Below, piece after piece: positions 49,847-63,440 of a DNA stretch of 64,000 bases (its first letter is position 1; the number at the start of each line of letters is the position of its first letter). Both the position numbers and the translations under genes were made by a program. Below the pieces are notes generated by a model. That model was not told the origin of the DNA, made no database searches, and saw nothing but the letters and a program-made list of their open reading frames with translations. This DNA is from Rallus limicola (Eukaryota > Chordata > Aves > Gruiformes > Rallidae), in assembly GCA_022605955.1 (NCBI GenBank), contig JAKCOZ010000058.1:2232001-2296000 (forward strand), read 5' to 3'.

Positions 49847-49927
49847 CTTGGTGAAGAGTCTGGAGACGAAGGTTTCTGTTCTGCATCAGCTGCTGGGCAA
49901 CAGAACTGGTGTAAAACAGTTTCATTC
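49847..49927 (-). CDS. IQSEC3: IQSEC3 internal exon a (81 nt), N-terminal linker
   Basis: This is the most upstream exon seen. The acceptor is a T-rich tract ending TTCTTACAG just above 49927; the donor is AAG|GTGGGA at 49846-49841. It encodes NETVLHQFCCPAADA followed by a Ser/Pro-rich stretch ending SPDSSP. The Cys-Cys-Pro core matches remembered mammalian IQSEC3, while the following residues differ. The exon is bounded by phase-2 introns on both sides and is 81 nt long, so skipping it would keep the reading frame. It lies between a 19.2-kb downstream intron and an upstream intron of more than 14 kb. Confidence 0.93.
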
Positions 49928-52147
49928 CTGTAAGAAAAAACAAACCATAGCAGATCAGTGTTCAGTTCACTCAGCAGAAAACTCAAGGGAGAATGTCTTT
50001 CTGAGGGCTGTTCCAAGGGGACAGGAACTCCCCTGTGATGTTGAAAGAGAAATCCAATTATTGCATGTATGTTATGCACTCTGAGGTGGTGTGGAGCAGG
50101 AGACAAGGAGGATGACAATTCTATTCCAATACCTTACCTGTCCTACTGATGATGTCAAGCTGTATAGAATGGGGCAAAAGCACCCAAATAAAAAGTTTTC
50201 CTTCTATCAGTATCTGCCTCATGATCCCATACATCTAATGAAAAACAATTTTACCTCTCTCTAACTTCTGGGACCAAAACATTTTCTTAGATGTGTTTCC
50301 TTAGATATGTTTCCTATACATTGTAATGAAAATAAATTGATATTTTGTTGACCGTGGTTAAATAAACTCTGCAGACATTTCTCCTGAAACCTCTCTAGAA
50401 CACAGAAATGACCCCAGCATACCAGCAGTGGGCATTACCAGAAATAGCAGTGGAAAGCCTACAGGGCAAGCACAGGAGAGCTAAGATCATGATGAGAGGC
50501 AGAGATCACAGCAAAGGAAAGCAAAACCATAATAAGTAACAAACCTAAGCAAAATGGTAAAATAAAGGGCTAAAAATGTGTTTATTAGATAAGAAAAGCA
50601 AAAGAATTCACCCAAAGGAAGAAATCCTAGGCCAAACTTCCAAACCTGCTCATTAATCTTTAGTGACATATTCTTGAATCCCTTTCCTGGAAACATTTGT
50701 AAGGAGGCCGTTTTTCAGGGGTGTTGAGCACTTACCACAGCACTGGATCCCAGCAAAAGCTGCTCAGCACCTCTGAAAATGAGATCTTTCTAAGATACCT
50801 GCAGGGAGACCCTAGAGGTGTCACAGGCAGCACAAATCAACTATTTTGAACACACTGACCTTCATCAATGAAAAGGAGTCACTGAAAAGAGACATGGTGT
50901 CAAGGGAGTAAAGTGCTAGGGGAATGGGAAAGAAAATTAAAATAGGAGAGAAAAGCAAGGGAGATAAAGCAGGCCGAATCCTCAGATGGCATAAAATCAC
51001 CCTGTCTCCAAGTCAGTGGAACAACACTTTCTCAAAAGCTGTCAGACATGGCCACAAAGATAGCTAAATTACAAGCAGTGACAGTACTGTTCCCAACGAC
51101 CTCCTTCCAGTTTCCCAGCTAGCTTAATATAACAAACCGGTTAGTTGTTCTGCTTCCTTGGCTTCCAATGCATCCTCAAAAGGAATCTTCCCTTAGAAAC
51201 CACAGGATTGGCAGGAGCAACACAGCACAGGGAAGATAAAAGTGTTAGCTTTACCTCGCTGACCTCTGCCCATGCCCTTGGGCCCTACCTGTGACATGCA
51301 AACTGCTGGAAAAGAGGAGACATGTTTGTTGACATATCAAATTCACCTCCTGGTCTTCACCTCCTGTAACTACCTGGCTCAAATCCCTTCCTCTTGCCAA
51401 TCTGGTTATTGTTGGTTCTCACTATGCTGTTTCCACTTTAAACTTCTCAGGTGGCAAGTACCTATTCTGACCGGTGTGTCCATAAATTACTTGTGTTGTC
51501 TTTTTACTGGAGGAAGTGGTGGGATCACATTTCAGCCTATGTTCAAGCAGGCTCACACAAATACTCCAGCTCCTACATCTTGTTACTCTGCTTCCAGCTA
51601 GAATTCATCAGAGTATACCTTTGGTTTTGTGTAAAAATACTGTTTTGTAAAATTTAAACTATCTGATAAAAACATCTTTTGACAAAGATTCTTCAAATTA
51701 TAGAACACTGCCTGGATTTCCTGGCAGGCTGGTGGAGCACCAAGATTTCATATTTCTAGTGCATCCCTAGTGCAGCCTGCTATACAAGTAGCCCCTGGAA
51801 GAGGGGCCATCAGGTTTTCCACCCCAAGTCTTTGTTCCTAACTCCCAAAGCTTTGTTCTGCAGCAACTCCTAGCTCTGGGAGCTGGCTGACCCAAGAGGC
51901 ATGAAGCACCTGTGCCAAGGCAGTTGGGTCTGCAGAGCAGCCCTGGAGCTACAGACATCATCAGCTGCAGTGTGGGAATGCACAAGGCTCTCAGCTGATT
52001 CAGCAATGCCCAGCATTCATTCTGAGGAGCATGCTTGGTTTCAGAAGTATTATATACTGGCATTTCCTACTGAATTGCATCTCTACAGGAACCACTGGGG
52101 AAAAAAAGGCCTACTTCCAGATAAAAGTAACAACTTATTTTAAAAGC

Positions 52148-52545
52148 ATAGAATCATAGAACCATTTAAGTTGGAAAAGACCCTTAAAACCATCAAGACC
52201 AACAGTAAACAGCACTGCCAATTCCACTACTAAACCACAACCTTATGCACCATGTCTACATGTCTTAAATACCTCTAGTGTTGGTGACTCAACTGCTTCC
52301 CTAGGCAGCCTGTTCCAGTGCTTGATAACCCTTTCCATGAAGAAATTTCTCCTAATATCAAATCTAAATGGCCATTTCCTTTCATCCTATAACTTGTTAA
52401 TTGGGAAAAAGACACCAACACACGTCACTACAACCTCCTGCCAGGTAGTTGTAGAGAGCAGTAAAATCTCCCCAGAGCCAGCAAACAATCCCAGTTCACT
52501 CAGCCACTCTTCACAGGACTTGTTCTCTGGTACCTTCACCAGCTT
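52148..52545 (-). mobile_element. CR1 LINE, 5'-truncated 3' fragment
   Basis: The left edge ATAGAATCATAGAACCAT is followed by AAGTTGGAAAAGACCC, then sequence matching the CR1 3' region (CAGCCTGTTCCAGTGCTTGA; AAGAAATTTCTCCTAATATC). About 400 bp remain. Gene-sense orientation, like the other copies. Confidence 0.92.
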
Positions 52546-55500
52546 CCAAATTAAATACTGAAAAAAGTGGAACATGAAATTTCAGCCATTTCTAATCTCA
52601 AAACTTCCCTAAATGATTGACACTGTTTTCTGCTTTTATTCAAACAGCAAATACACCACTCCAATTCCTAATTACACATAAAGAAAGCAAACAACGGGGA
52701 GGAAAAATCGAGGGAAAAAGAGGAAGGGACAAGGACAGACAGAAAAACCTGAGAAATAGAAGCCTGTATATGGATTAAATGCTTTGGTAGTTTATTATCA
52801 GGATAGAGACACAGAGAAAAGTAAAGGGAAAGTGGTGTGAAGTTACAGGACTTTACACTCAGTCTCCTGTGGGCATAGCTCTGGGTCTACTGACATTCTT
52901 CTTATGCAGTGTTCTTCTCTTTCTGTTCCGTGCAACCCAGGCATACACCTCAGGGACTGTGCTCCACATTGGGGACTATCCCTGTTCATTCTCCTCTTCC
53001 TTTCCATCTCTTGATCCTGCATATATCTGAGATATATGGGCATATATCTGAGATATAAGAGTAAATCCATGCCCTTGTCTTTGCAGCATAGGACACATAG
53101 CCCAGACGGGAGCTGAGAGAGGAAGAGTTAACTTGCTGTGGAAGAAGTGGACCAGCTCTTCCCCTGAAGAGGCTGTATTAATTGCTGTCTGGACAAAGCA
53201 GCTCTTACATGGCCCTAGGACACTGGCAAGTGTCCTAGCCTTGCTATCATTTCTGAGCCTAAAGTAAGTGTTCTATGAAAGCAGCTGTCTTCTTAACTGT
53301 TTGAAGTCTTCAGGTAAGATGTTATTTTTATTGCTCTGGTAAGAGGGCCTGGGAGGGTTGTAGGGGCTAATGGCTACCTGAAATTCATTCCCCTGTGGTG
53401 TTGTCAACATTTGCAGCTTTAAAGTGAGTCCTGTTTTACCTAGTATCTGTCTGAAGTCAGTCAGTGTAAGACTTTTGATGGTGGGCTTCCCCCCCACACC
53501 CCACGTGATTTCTTATTTTATTTTTATACAAATCTTACTTTGTAAGTCAGAAAGGTGACATAAAACTTGAATTTGCAGCTTCTGAGGGATTAAACTCCAG
53601 AAAGCATAAAGCTTGCTTTACCTTTGAAAAAGAGGGAGGAAGGACATGTGTCTTCAATCCAGTGACAGTTGATTCAGCTTCATTACTTCAGGAAACTGAT
53701 TTGTGATTTTTTTTCTTTTTAAACCCTTAATGTTTCTTTTAGAATTGTCTTAAATGTTTCTTTTTAAGTGCTTTGGGGAGGTGGTAATGGTCTACCACTT
53801 AAAAGGGTAGGTCCCTTTAAAAAAAGGCCTGTCTCTTCCTCCCCTTCCTCAGACTTGCAAACAATCGAAGAGACCTGCAGCTAAGCAAACACTGTTGTGG
53901 GCAGATCAGGCAGGTGATCTGGAAGAAGATGATTTCTCCTGTCTGTCAGAATATTGTTGAACTGTACTGTTTCAAATTTATTACTTTAAGAGCAAACTAT
54001 TATCTCTTGGGCCACACCCTGAGGAAAGCTTGTAAGGGAAAAGCTACCAAGACAAAAACATGTTCTGGGTGAGTGGAGTTGGGTGGTACAAAAGGGGAAG
54101 AAGCTAACAGAGAGGTGGAGGCATGCTGAAGGGCTTACTGAGGTAAATGTTGCCAGCAGTGTGCGACTTGGGTGTGGAGGAGCAGCAGAGGACACCGGCA
54201 AGCATAGATGCCAAAGGAGGACTGGAAACAGCTTGAGCCTGTCAGTGCCTTGCTCTGTCTAGCTGGGATGCATGCTCCAGAGGCACAGCTTTGACAGTCC
54301 AGACCTATCTTAAATCACAGAGAAAGCTGTGCTTAGCCCAGTAATCACCCATGCTGTCAATTGAAATGTTAGCCCACTCTCCTCTGAGAGAAAACAACTG
54401 ACTGAATTTTATTTAGTTGTCTTTAGCATTGCTCCTGACAAGAGGTATCCTCCAGACAGCTGCCTGCAGCCCCAGCAGGGGTATCTCTGAATTAGCTGTC
54501 CAGACACAGCAATTCCAGCTGTGTGATGAACTTTAGAGAAGCCTATGCCAAACCTTCTTGGCTAACACAAGCTGTCTAGTCAGCTCAGGAGTTAGCTCTA
54601 CCTTTCTGGCTTCTTAGAAAGTTGGACTGTGCTGCAAAGGGGATGCCTGACCTGTGTAGCCTTGGTCTTTACAGCTATGAATCCCAAAAAGCCAATCCTC
54701 TTTTCTCTTAAAAACTGGTGTTGTAGAGGGTAAAAATGTTGAGCAATGCAAATTGCAAGTCTCTGTAGCTACCTAGATTGCATATCACAGGGCCAAAGGA
54801 ATGCAGACTTCCTTGAAATTAAGTTAATGCTGTATCTTCCCTTAGGACAAGTGCTTGGGGCTTTATGTTCAGTGTTGCTGCCCATCCGAAGCATCAGTGC
54901 CCACTAGTTTAGCACTGATGACAGCTGTCCTGAAATAGATGCCTGTCTGCTGAGAGCTGTATTAAACAAGTCTAACCCCGTTTTCTTCTTCTCCTGCCCC
55001 CACAAAAGCACACCCCCAACCCAGACAGCATATGGACAATGGTGGTGCTCCCTGCTCTCCAGCAGTCAGCTTTAATTAAACAGATATCCAGTGTGGCCTG
55101 TTCCCACAGATAGAGAGCAGCTCTGTATTTTTCTGCATGGATGAGTTTAGACTACAAGAAATGCCAAAACAAGACAGAATGAAAATTACTTTCACTATGA
55201 GTACACAGAGCGTGCTTCTCTCTAACATGTTGTATCACCCCTGCATCCCACCGTGACTGCTGCACTAGCCAGTTATGTAGGATGGTGGCATGGTCCCTAC
55301 TGCAAGAACAATGAAGATCACTGGATTCTCCAACTGCCAGTACCTGCTCATCCTCTGTAGCCTTGCTGTTGGCCCAGGCGCACATCACTTCTTAGAACTC
55401 TGACAGTGCTAAAAGGCAAGTGGTGTTCTATCAGTAAATAACTAGTCCAACTCACATAGCGTTTCTGGTTTCTCTTTAAAACTCTACCTTTTGAAGAAAT

Positions 55501-58500
55501 GCTAGAGGCTTTGACCAAAAGTCATTGTTTGTAATGCTGGGTATCTCAGCTTTCTTGGAGTCTTTTGCTACTTGTCTGTGTCTTGCATCTCTTTGGTTAG
55601 CTGCCAAGAGAACAGATGGAGTCACAGAAAATCATGGCCTAGAAGGGGAAGATTAAAGGCAGAAGGAGTCAAAGGAGAATTGAATTCATCTCAAATTAAG
55701 TTTTACTGGCTGCTATCTTTCCTAAGATAAAGACTGGAGAACCACAATCAGGAACTATTTATCAGTGCTAAGTTTATGAAAGGCCAGATGCATGGGTTGC
55801 CCCCCAAAGGTGTAGATCATTGCTACCTCCACCTACCAATGGAGCTGTGACACAACCTAGCTAAGGTTAGGTGCAGGCCTTACTCCTTCTATCATCTCCT
55901 CCTGTGCCAAATCTATTTCTGACTCCAGTCAACCTGGAACTGAGGACTGAAGTGAGATCTGACAGAGGCAGTGTTTCCAAAAATCTATCTTCTAGCAACT
56001 AGCTGTTTCTCCCCCAGTTCTTCACTCCAAAATACCCCCATTAAAACTGTCTAGCTGTCTTAATTACTGATATCAATTCTAGGTCATTAGAATGGTATTT
56101 TGGAAGGAGTTGTATACGGAAACAACCCCCAATTAAAATTAATTTTTGGAATTTAAGTTCTTTTAACTCCTTCTGAGTCTGATGGTTTCCTTATTTTTAT
56201 GGGATACTGCTGACAGCAAGAATTTGGGAAGATTCAGAGAGGAACCAGGCATTTTAAAGGTTATCCTTTGAGGATACTTAATGCAGATCTTTCCAAAGCC
56301 AATGTATAGGGCTCAACTTTTCAGCATAAGAAGGTGGCTTTATGGGAGTTCCGTGGCTATCTGTGACTCTTGCTCTTCCCTCTTGAACTGCTGTTGGCGA
56401 TCTCTGAAAAACAACTACACAAAACAGAATCACACATCTGACTGAGAAATCCTGTGTTAAAGTGCAAGGGTCTTAGTAACCAAGATACTGAAGTGTAGAA
56501 CTGCAACTAGATTGAAACTCTCATTTTATTTGACATTCCCGGTAATTATAACAACCCCAACCCGAGTGTCTCTGGAAGCATTTTAGGAATGGACTGATTT
56601 AGTAATCTTCTCTAAGTTATCAAAAACTTCTGTATTTAGTAAAAAAATGTGCCAGTATTAATCCCCAAAGAGGAGAACAAGACTGAAGCAGTCTGGAGTC
56701 AGATTTGCATGGTAGATTGCTGAGGATGAAACTACAACAAAGCAGCGGAAAGAACTGAGTAAAAGATGATAGGAAGATGATTTGGAATTTGTGTGTGTTA
56801 ACTGAGCAAGATCTTACCAACACCTTTAGGCTACTTTGGTTTTGCCTCCCCTTCCTTAACTTCTTATCCTCTGCCACCACTTCCCACCTTTCAGTTTTAT
56901 AGCTACAGATTTACTTTGCTCTCAGCAGTGCCTTGACTCCCTCATCAGAAACATCCTCCCAAGTGGCACTGACTATCCTTAGTCCTTTAGCTATCAGGAG
57001 GGTCAGTTGCGTATTTGTAAAGAGTTCACATATGTCACTATGAAGGACATGAAGGACTACTTTATATCTGTTCCACCTACTTGCCATTGACTCTTGTTTG
57101 TTGCCTATAGAGACAGATGTTCATAATGTATTTATGTGAAGAATGCCAGTTACCTCACCCACATCTAGGATTACCTTAACTTATTTCAGATCAGGGACTG
57201 TATAGCTCTACCTGTATCCCTTCACCAGCTTATGTATCTAGTTAATTGTATGAAAAATATGAAGATATGTTTAGATGCCAGCATGTAACTACAAAAACAT
57301 ACTGCTGAAGAAAACCCCTGGCAAGGGGTAATCAGGATGGATGAATGTGTAACATAACACATACATGACCAGCCTTGCCAGGATGTATGGTAGCTTTTCT
57401 TTCAGTCCACTTGAATGTGTATCATTACACAGCTCTTTCTTTGGCATTCTCAAAGCTGTTCTTCCTTCTTCTCTCCTCCACCCTCCAAAGTCATGCTGGG
57501 ACAGCTGAAGAGGGGAGAACTATAACATAGGACAGGCATCTATTCCCTCTGCTTGCTTGCCACAAATGAAAAATCTAGTAAGTTTTGTAGACTGGAACTT
57601 GGCCTGCCTTGAGTACCTCATGCATGCTGGAGAGAATGTCTTCTTCCATATTTCTCTAGCAATATGATGACTGAGAGATCAGAACTCATCCTCTAAAGCA
57701 CACTTAGCAGCTGCTTAATCTTCATATGTTTCCTGGTTCAAATTAATTTTAAGGCAGACATCCTTTGTAAAGTATTACTATATATTTGTTTTTCTAGTGC
57801 TAGAGGATATGATGAAGACAGTATTCCCACTGACAGAGTGTTTCCAGTTTGTCACCAGAATATGTTGATTTTAGAGACCTTACAAAATCTCTTAAAACAG
57901 ATTCACCTCGGCAGTATTAAATATCATACGCATACACCACTGTTTGGAAAGTGAAAACTCAATGTGACACACTGACGCAAATGTGTGTCTTTGAGCTTTT
58001 GTGGGTTCTTCAGAAAAGCACAGCTTGGAAGGATAAGCACAAGGCATTGTGTTGAGGAAACGGAATTTTCTGTGTTGGAGGAAGAAGATCTGAGCCCATG
58101 CTGCTGTGATCTGATCTTTCTTTCAGTTAACTAGTTGGGCGACTACAACAGATATGTCAAATATGCCATTCATTTATCACCATCTGTTTCAGGGATGGAG
58201 ATATTAATGCCATATCATCCTGAACAGTTGGTTTCTTAGCTGACTTTAGTCCATATATGTGGCAGGCATTTTTCCTGTAGTTCTTCACTTGTACCTTGAA
58301 GAAATTCTTGGGGAAAAGTGTGGGCATGACTGGCAAATGAGTGCATGGATTTCAGAAAAAAAAACCCTGGGATGTTTTGCACCAACTTCAGCGTGAAGAA
58401 CTTCACTCTGTGACCAGTGGACAGTGTCTGTGGATGTGTACTAGAGAGGGTCTGAGCAGAAAGGACTGTGTGAGCTGACATTCATGGCCTTAGGGGCAAA

Positions 58501-61445
58501 GTCAGCAATGTGTCTAGGAGATGGTGAAGATGTGCTGTGGCCTCTTGCATTTTGGCCCAGTGGGGTTTGCTCCTCTGCCATAGGCCTAGAAACTCTTGTT
58601 GTGACAGGCTACTTAACAGAAGAGGATTTAGGCTCCAGACATCACTAGCAAGAGTGAAGAAGATTGGAAGGATGTCACCTGTGGATTTACTGTATTCAGT
58701 GAAAATTGCTGCTGACAACAATTTTGTTTCACAACACCTGAAGGAAATCTAATCCATTCACTAAGCCAACAAGGAGTAGTTGGGCTAATGGCCAGATTTC
58801 CCCTACATGCTAGAAATGGGCAAGAGCAGAAAAAGGAATGGAAGGAGCACCTAGTATTCATACATACATCACGAATCAACTGGAAGAGGAGAGTCCACAT
58901 GGGCTTTTGGTTCCAGTCTGCCAGATCATCTCCTTGTGCCAGCCAGAATCAAAGTCTGGGGCCAGGTTTTGGACCCACTTCCATCAGTTTTCATGCTAGG
59001 TGGTGCATTATTCTTTGTACAGTTTTATGGCTCTTGGTGCTTCAGCTACAAAGTGACAAAATAACTTATTTAAGGTGAACTAAGGATGAAACAGTCTCAA
59101 TTATCTGTGGACTAACTTCATTATAAGAGTCAATCTAGGTGACAGAAATTGTCCACAGGAGGAAAATTAAGACCAAGTATCTACTGTACAAAGAAAGTCT
59201 GATCCTTAAAGCAGTAAACATAATGTAACAAATACACATGCAGTACATTAATAAAAGGCAGCAGCTTGAAGAGACTTGGAAATAGCACTCAGACAGAACA
59301 AAACGTTCAAATTTGGGACATGAGGATGGCCTGGGAGAAGCTAGCATTGCTGAAAGCTCTCTGTAGAGGGGTACCTGTATCTCTGATGTTGTTATGTCAG
59401 TGTCTCTTATCAAATTACTAGCTGAGGAAATACTCTAGGTTAATGGGGGATGCTTCTTGTACTCTCACATATGCCCAGTAGAAATGATTCACTCAGAAGC
59501 TTAGCTCTTCTTGCTATTAATTTTTTTCCTAAGGCACGGCAGGAACAGGGGTGAGGCAAATGATTGTACTTGCTAAGCAATTCCCAGGAAGAAACTTCCT
59601 GGATGGAAGAGACTTTGCCACTAGCTGCTGAAGGGGTTGCAGGGAGGCCTGCTTCTCCTGAAATGTCTTTGAATCACATGCCAATGGGGAATGCATTCAT
59701 TCCATTTAAATTTGCTTTCTCTCTTGTAGAGGAACATCAGTTAATTTGATCTATGCTTTGTAAGCACCAAGACAAAGAAGGGAGGAGATGCTGTATGTTG
59801 GGCTATGCAATAGTCCATTTTGCACCACTGGTCTTATTTAGACCCTCTGTCAATGGTGGAAACAGTTGATGACTTACTGTGACAGACAAGTCACATCACT
59901 GCTCTGACATGCTAACAGGGTGAACAGTGGCGCTCAGAAAAAACGGCTACTGTATAAAAGAGCAATCTGATATCCTAAGTGTATGTGCACAGCTAATCAC
60001 GTGGAAGTGGTCCTCTAGTGACACATGCAACACTCACTGGAAGTGAGCAGAGGCTTAGTAAGTTGTAGCCAAAGCTATACTTCAGATATCACAACTAGGA
60101 AGCTGCTATGTAAATCTGAAGCCTGTGTGAGGGTGAGTTTGTGTAAGTTCCTGAAATAATTTCCATTACAAAATTACCATTAACAGAAGTTGTACTGATT
60201 CATTTCTTAATGGAAAGGTGGTATATTCATATACAACTACTTTTCAATACAATATGTTACTTTTTCCAAGACAGCATGCTCACTTCCATCTATCTTCAGT
60301 ATCATCATTTATTTTAAAGGTTGTATATGTAATGAAATAATTACGTGTCTGCAAATGCACACTGATAGTTACTTTCTGTGGCTTTGAAACATCTTTTTAT
60401 ACCTCTTCTGTTTTGTGCTATACAAAGGCCCTTTCTTCTTTGTTCAAATAATATAATTATAACTACATAAAATGGAAATACCTGGCAAAAGCTCAATTTT
60501 AATTATACTGGCAAGCATTCTCCAAATCTCCTTCAGTTCCTCATATAATAATTACAGTTTGTCAGCCTAATACCAGTGAATACATGGTCATTCTAAACAG
60601 ATCCAGAACTAGCACTGTGCCTGAAGGATCTGCTAGCAGAATAAAGACCTTTTTTCTTCTTTCCTATTTTGGGCTAATACGTATGAATGCTATAAAAAAG
60701 CAAAGGCTTGTGTTAGTGGAATTGGCAACCCTTTCTGTAATTACTGGGACTGTGAGATATAAACAGAATTTAGGTCTCTTCCTCAGTAAGAATAAAATGT
60801 TTTTACTTTTTGAAGAAGTGTCAGAATTGGACTCAGTAAAAGTATTTTTGTTGTGACTGAGGTCTGGTTTTAATCAGGCTTAGAATTCCTAGTGGTTTCT
60901 CACTCATGTGGCTCATGTTTAACCCCTTAGTATAGGAAGAATTCCCTGGAATTTTCTAGAAGCTAAAATCAAATTTTCCCTTAGCATTGGAGAACAACAC
61001 AGAGCTGTATGAAGGAGTGCTGTTCAATAATGCAGAATCCCATAAACATGCAAATTAGCTGCATACACAGAAATATCTCACCACTGAGCTCTTCAGGCAC
61101 CTTAGCAGCACTGCCTTGTGTAGACTTGCCCCTGCATGGAAATGCATGGCCACATTTGCTGCATGTATCACAGCAGTTCTGTGCACTTGCAGGCAGCTCT
61201 GTAATTCAATGCTAGACACCAGAGCAGCATGACAGTGAATTGCACCAGCTATTACAGACAAGCTTGTTACCATCACATTGGGCTGATGTGCTAAATTTAA
61301 GTAGCAGTTTTATTCTGTGTATTCATACCAAGATTGTTCTGTGGAGTAAGTACTGCTGCGTAGTACTTAGCTGCACTGACTACTGTACATTGAGGCTTGA
61401 CATAAAACAGTGGAACAAGAGGACTGCAGTTGCATGCAGTGAACA

Positions 61446-61467
61446 ATGGCTTGGCTTGGCTTGGCTT
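61446..61467. repeat. (TGGCT)n pentanucleotide run
   Basis: Four consecutive GGCTT-phase units, with further imperfect GGCTTGG units to about 61490. Confidence 0.9.
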
Positions 61468-61859
61468 AAGCCCTTGGTTTGGGGCTTGGCTATGGAACCC
61501 AGTTACAACCAGACATGCAGGCATTTAGGGCCGTTTCATCCATGACACCTACAATTGAAAGTGGAGTGCTTTCCCAACACAGAAGGATAAGAAGGAGAAT
61601 TAGGAATGCAGAACCAGACATAGGCTGCTTGGAGGCATACACAAGACTAAACTTTGTTGTTCTCTGATGCTTCAGAGCTGAGATGCTTCTACTGTGAGAA
61701 GGGGAAGAGAAGAAAAGAGCAGGACCAGTTGCAGAGCTGATTCTAATGCCTCAGGTGACAGGAATAGTCACCCTTGATTCAGGGGAAATTAATTTCCCCA
61801 TTTCACTTCCACACATACCTATGTGCTTCCACCAGGGCCTTTACATATGGAAAGTAGGT

Positions 61860-61990
61860 AATGTTGAAGACTGCTTATGGACTTGGCAGCTGGTTGACAC
61901 CAATGGCAGCTGAATTTGCATATGTAATTGCCCTGGCAGGAAAGCATCATTTGGATGTGACTTCTACACTAAGTGATTCATCATGGATAG
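61860..61990. promoter_or_regulatory. Candidate intronic element with octamer and NF1-like half sites
   Basis: ATTTGCAT (61914-61921, an inverted POU octamer) runs directly into ATGTAATTG, flanked by TTGGCAGC and CCTGGCAGG NF1-like half sites and two CAGCTG/CAGCTGG E-box-like sites. Motif-based inference only. Confidence 0.25.
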
Positions 61991-63400
61991 TTGTTTTTGG
62001 GTAAAGAGGTGATGTCAGTTTTGTGAGGCTTGGTAAACTTCTGAACTTGCTAAGACAGTAGAAGAGCAGGTGGAATTAATGAGGTGTCCTAACATGTAGA
62101 AAAATTATTCCCTTTCACTATCTTAACTATTCAATACTTCCTGGCATTTAAAACAAGTAGGACATACAATGTACTGTCAAGTCCATTTATCAAGATGATG
62201 ACAGTTTAGTCTTAGTTTCAGGAATTGGATTATTTTATACCCTTTGTCTGGTGCGGCAGCACTGGGAAAAAATTGTCACAAAAATATAGAAGGCATCACT
62301 TCTTAACCTGATGCCTTGCCTACACTAATTGTTCATCCATGCCTTATCTCAGAACTAAGATAAAAATGTCAGCATACACTCATATATATGGTCAAAAGAG
62401 TAGTGCTTCAGTCAGTGATGACTATAGGAATCTATGTAGCCTGCATCTGCAACCAAATATAAGGCTCATCTTGAATTAAAAGATCTGCCTGTGTCTGTCT
62501 ATACTACTGGATCTCTGTAGTGCCTTACTGCAGCTAGCCCGTGCCTTGTGGGGAGTCTTAACTTCCTAAAGCATCTGACTTACTTACAAATCCATTACTG
62601 TACTTAATAAAGTTTTGAGTTTCCCACTACATGCTGGAGTCCTTTGTTTCCTTTATTTGGAAAAAATATCTACATAAGGTGTTCTTCTGGAAACATAACC
62701 ATAAGAGATTTTCCTGTACTACAGGAGCCTGATTTCTGCAGAGGTATTTCAGGAAAGTTGCAAAAACAATTACTAGAAATCAGAGTGAGGATGTGTGGGA
62801 CTGATTATGTTTCTGCTCCTGAAGCAAGATGGCTGATGCAGACTTTCTGAACCTTGTGGTACTTACAGCTGGGCAATCTCCTCTAACAACTGAGATTTAA
62901 CAAGTTTGCTTCAGTACCCTGGTGCCAACAGGGCTGTAGCATAAGCTGATACCATGTGGCTCAGCATAAGCTGGCAGTGCTATTTATGCTTTCACACTTC
63001 AGCTGTGAAGCTACATCAGTGATGGCTCCAGACCCTAGATGCTGGGATGTGACAATACTTGCCATCTTGGGAAGAGGCAACAGCAGTAGCAGTATCTGCA
63101 TCTGTGGTTACTTTAACACTAGGAGCTGTTGAAATCTTGATTCTTGTGATGAACCGATCCTGCCTAGGCTCTAGTTTAGCCTTGGAAGCTGTGTGGTGGG
63201 GGAAATTCTACTTTTGGCAGCTGCTATTCTGTAAAAAAACTGTGTAGTGCATGAAGAGATCCCAGAGCAGAAAAGGCATTGGGAATAGAGAATGAAGCCT
63301 CTCATGGGAAAAACAACCTAGTAAAAATAAGATTTTAATCAAACAATTGTTAATGAGAAGCACAAAGATGGAACTCTGGATTAGAAAGGAGAGCTATCAT

Positions 63401-63440
63401 CAGGTATGAATAAGCTAGCACAGGTATGAATAGGCTAGAG
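63401..63440. repeat. 20-bp tandem duplication
   Basis: CAGGTATGAATAAGCTAGCA is followed directly by a copy with two mismatches (AGG for AAG, and a final G). Confidence 0.9.
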
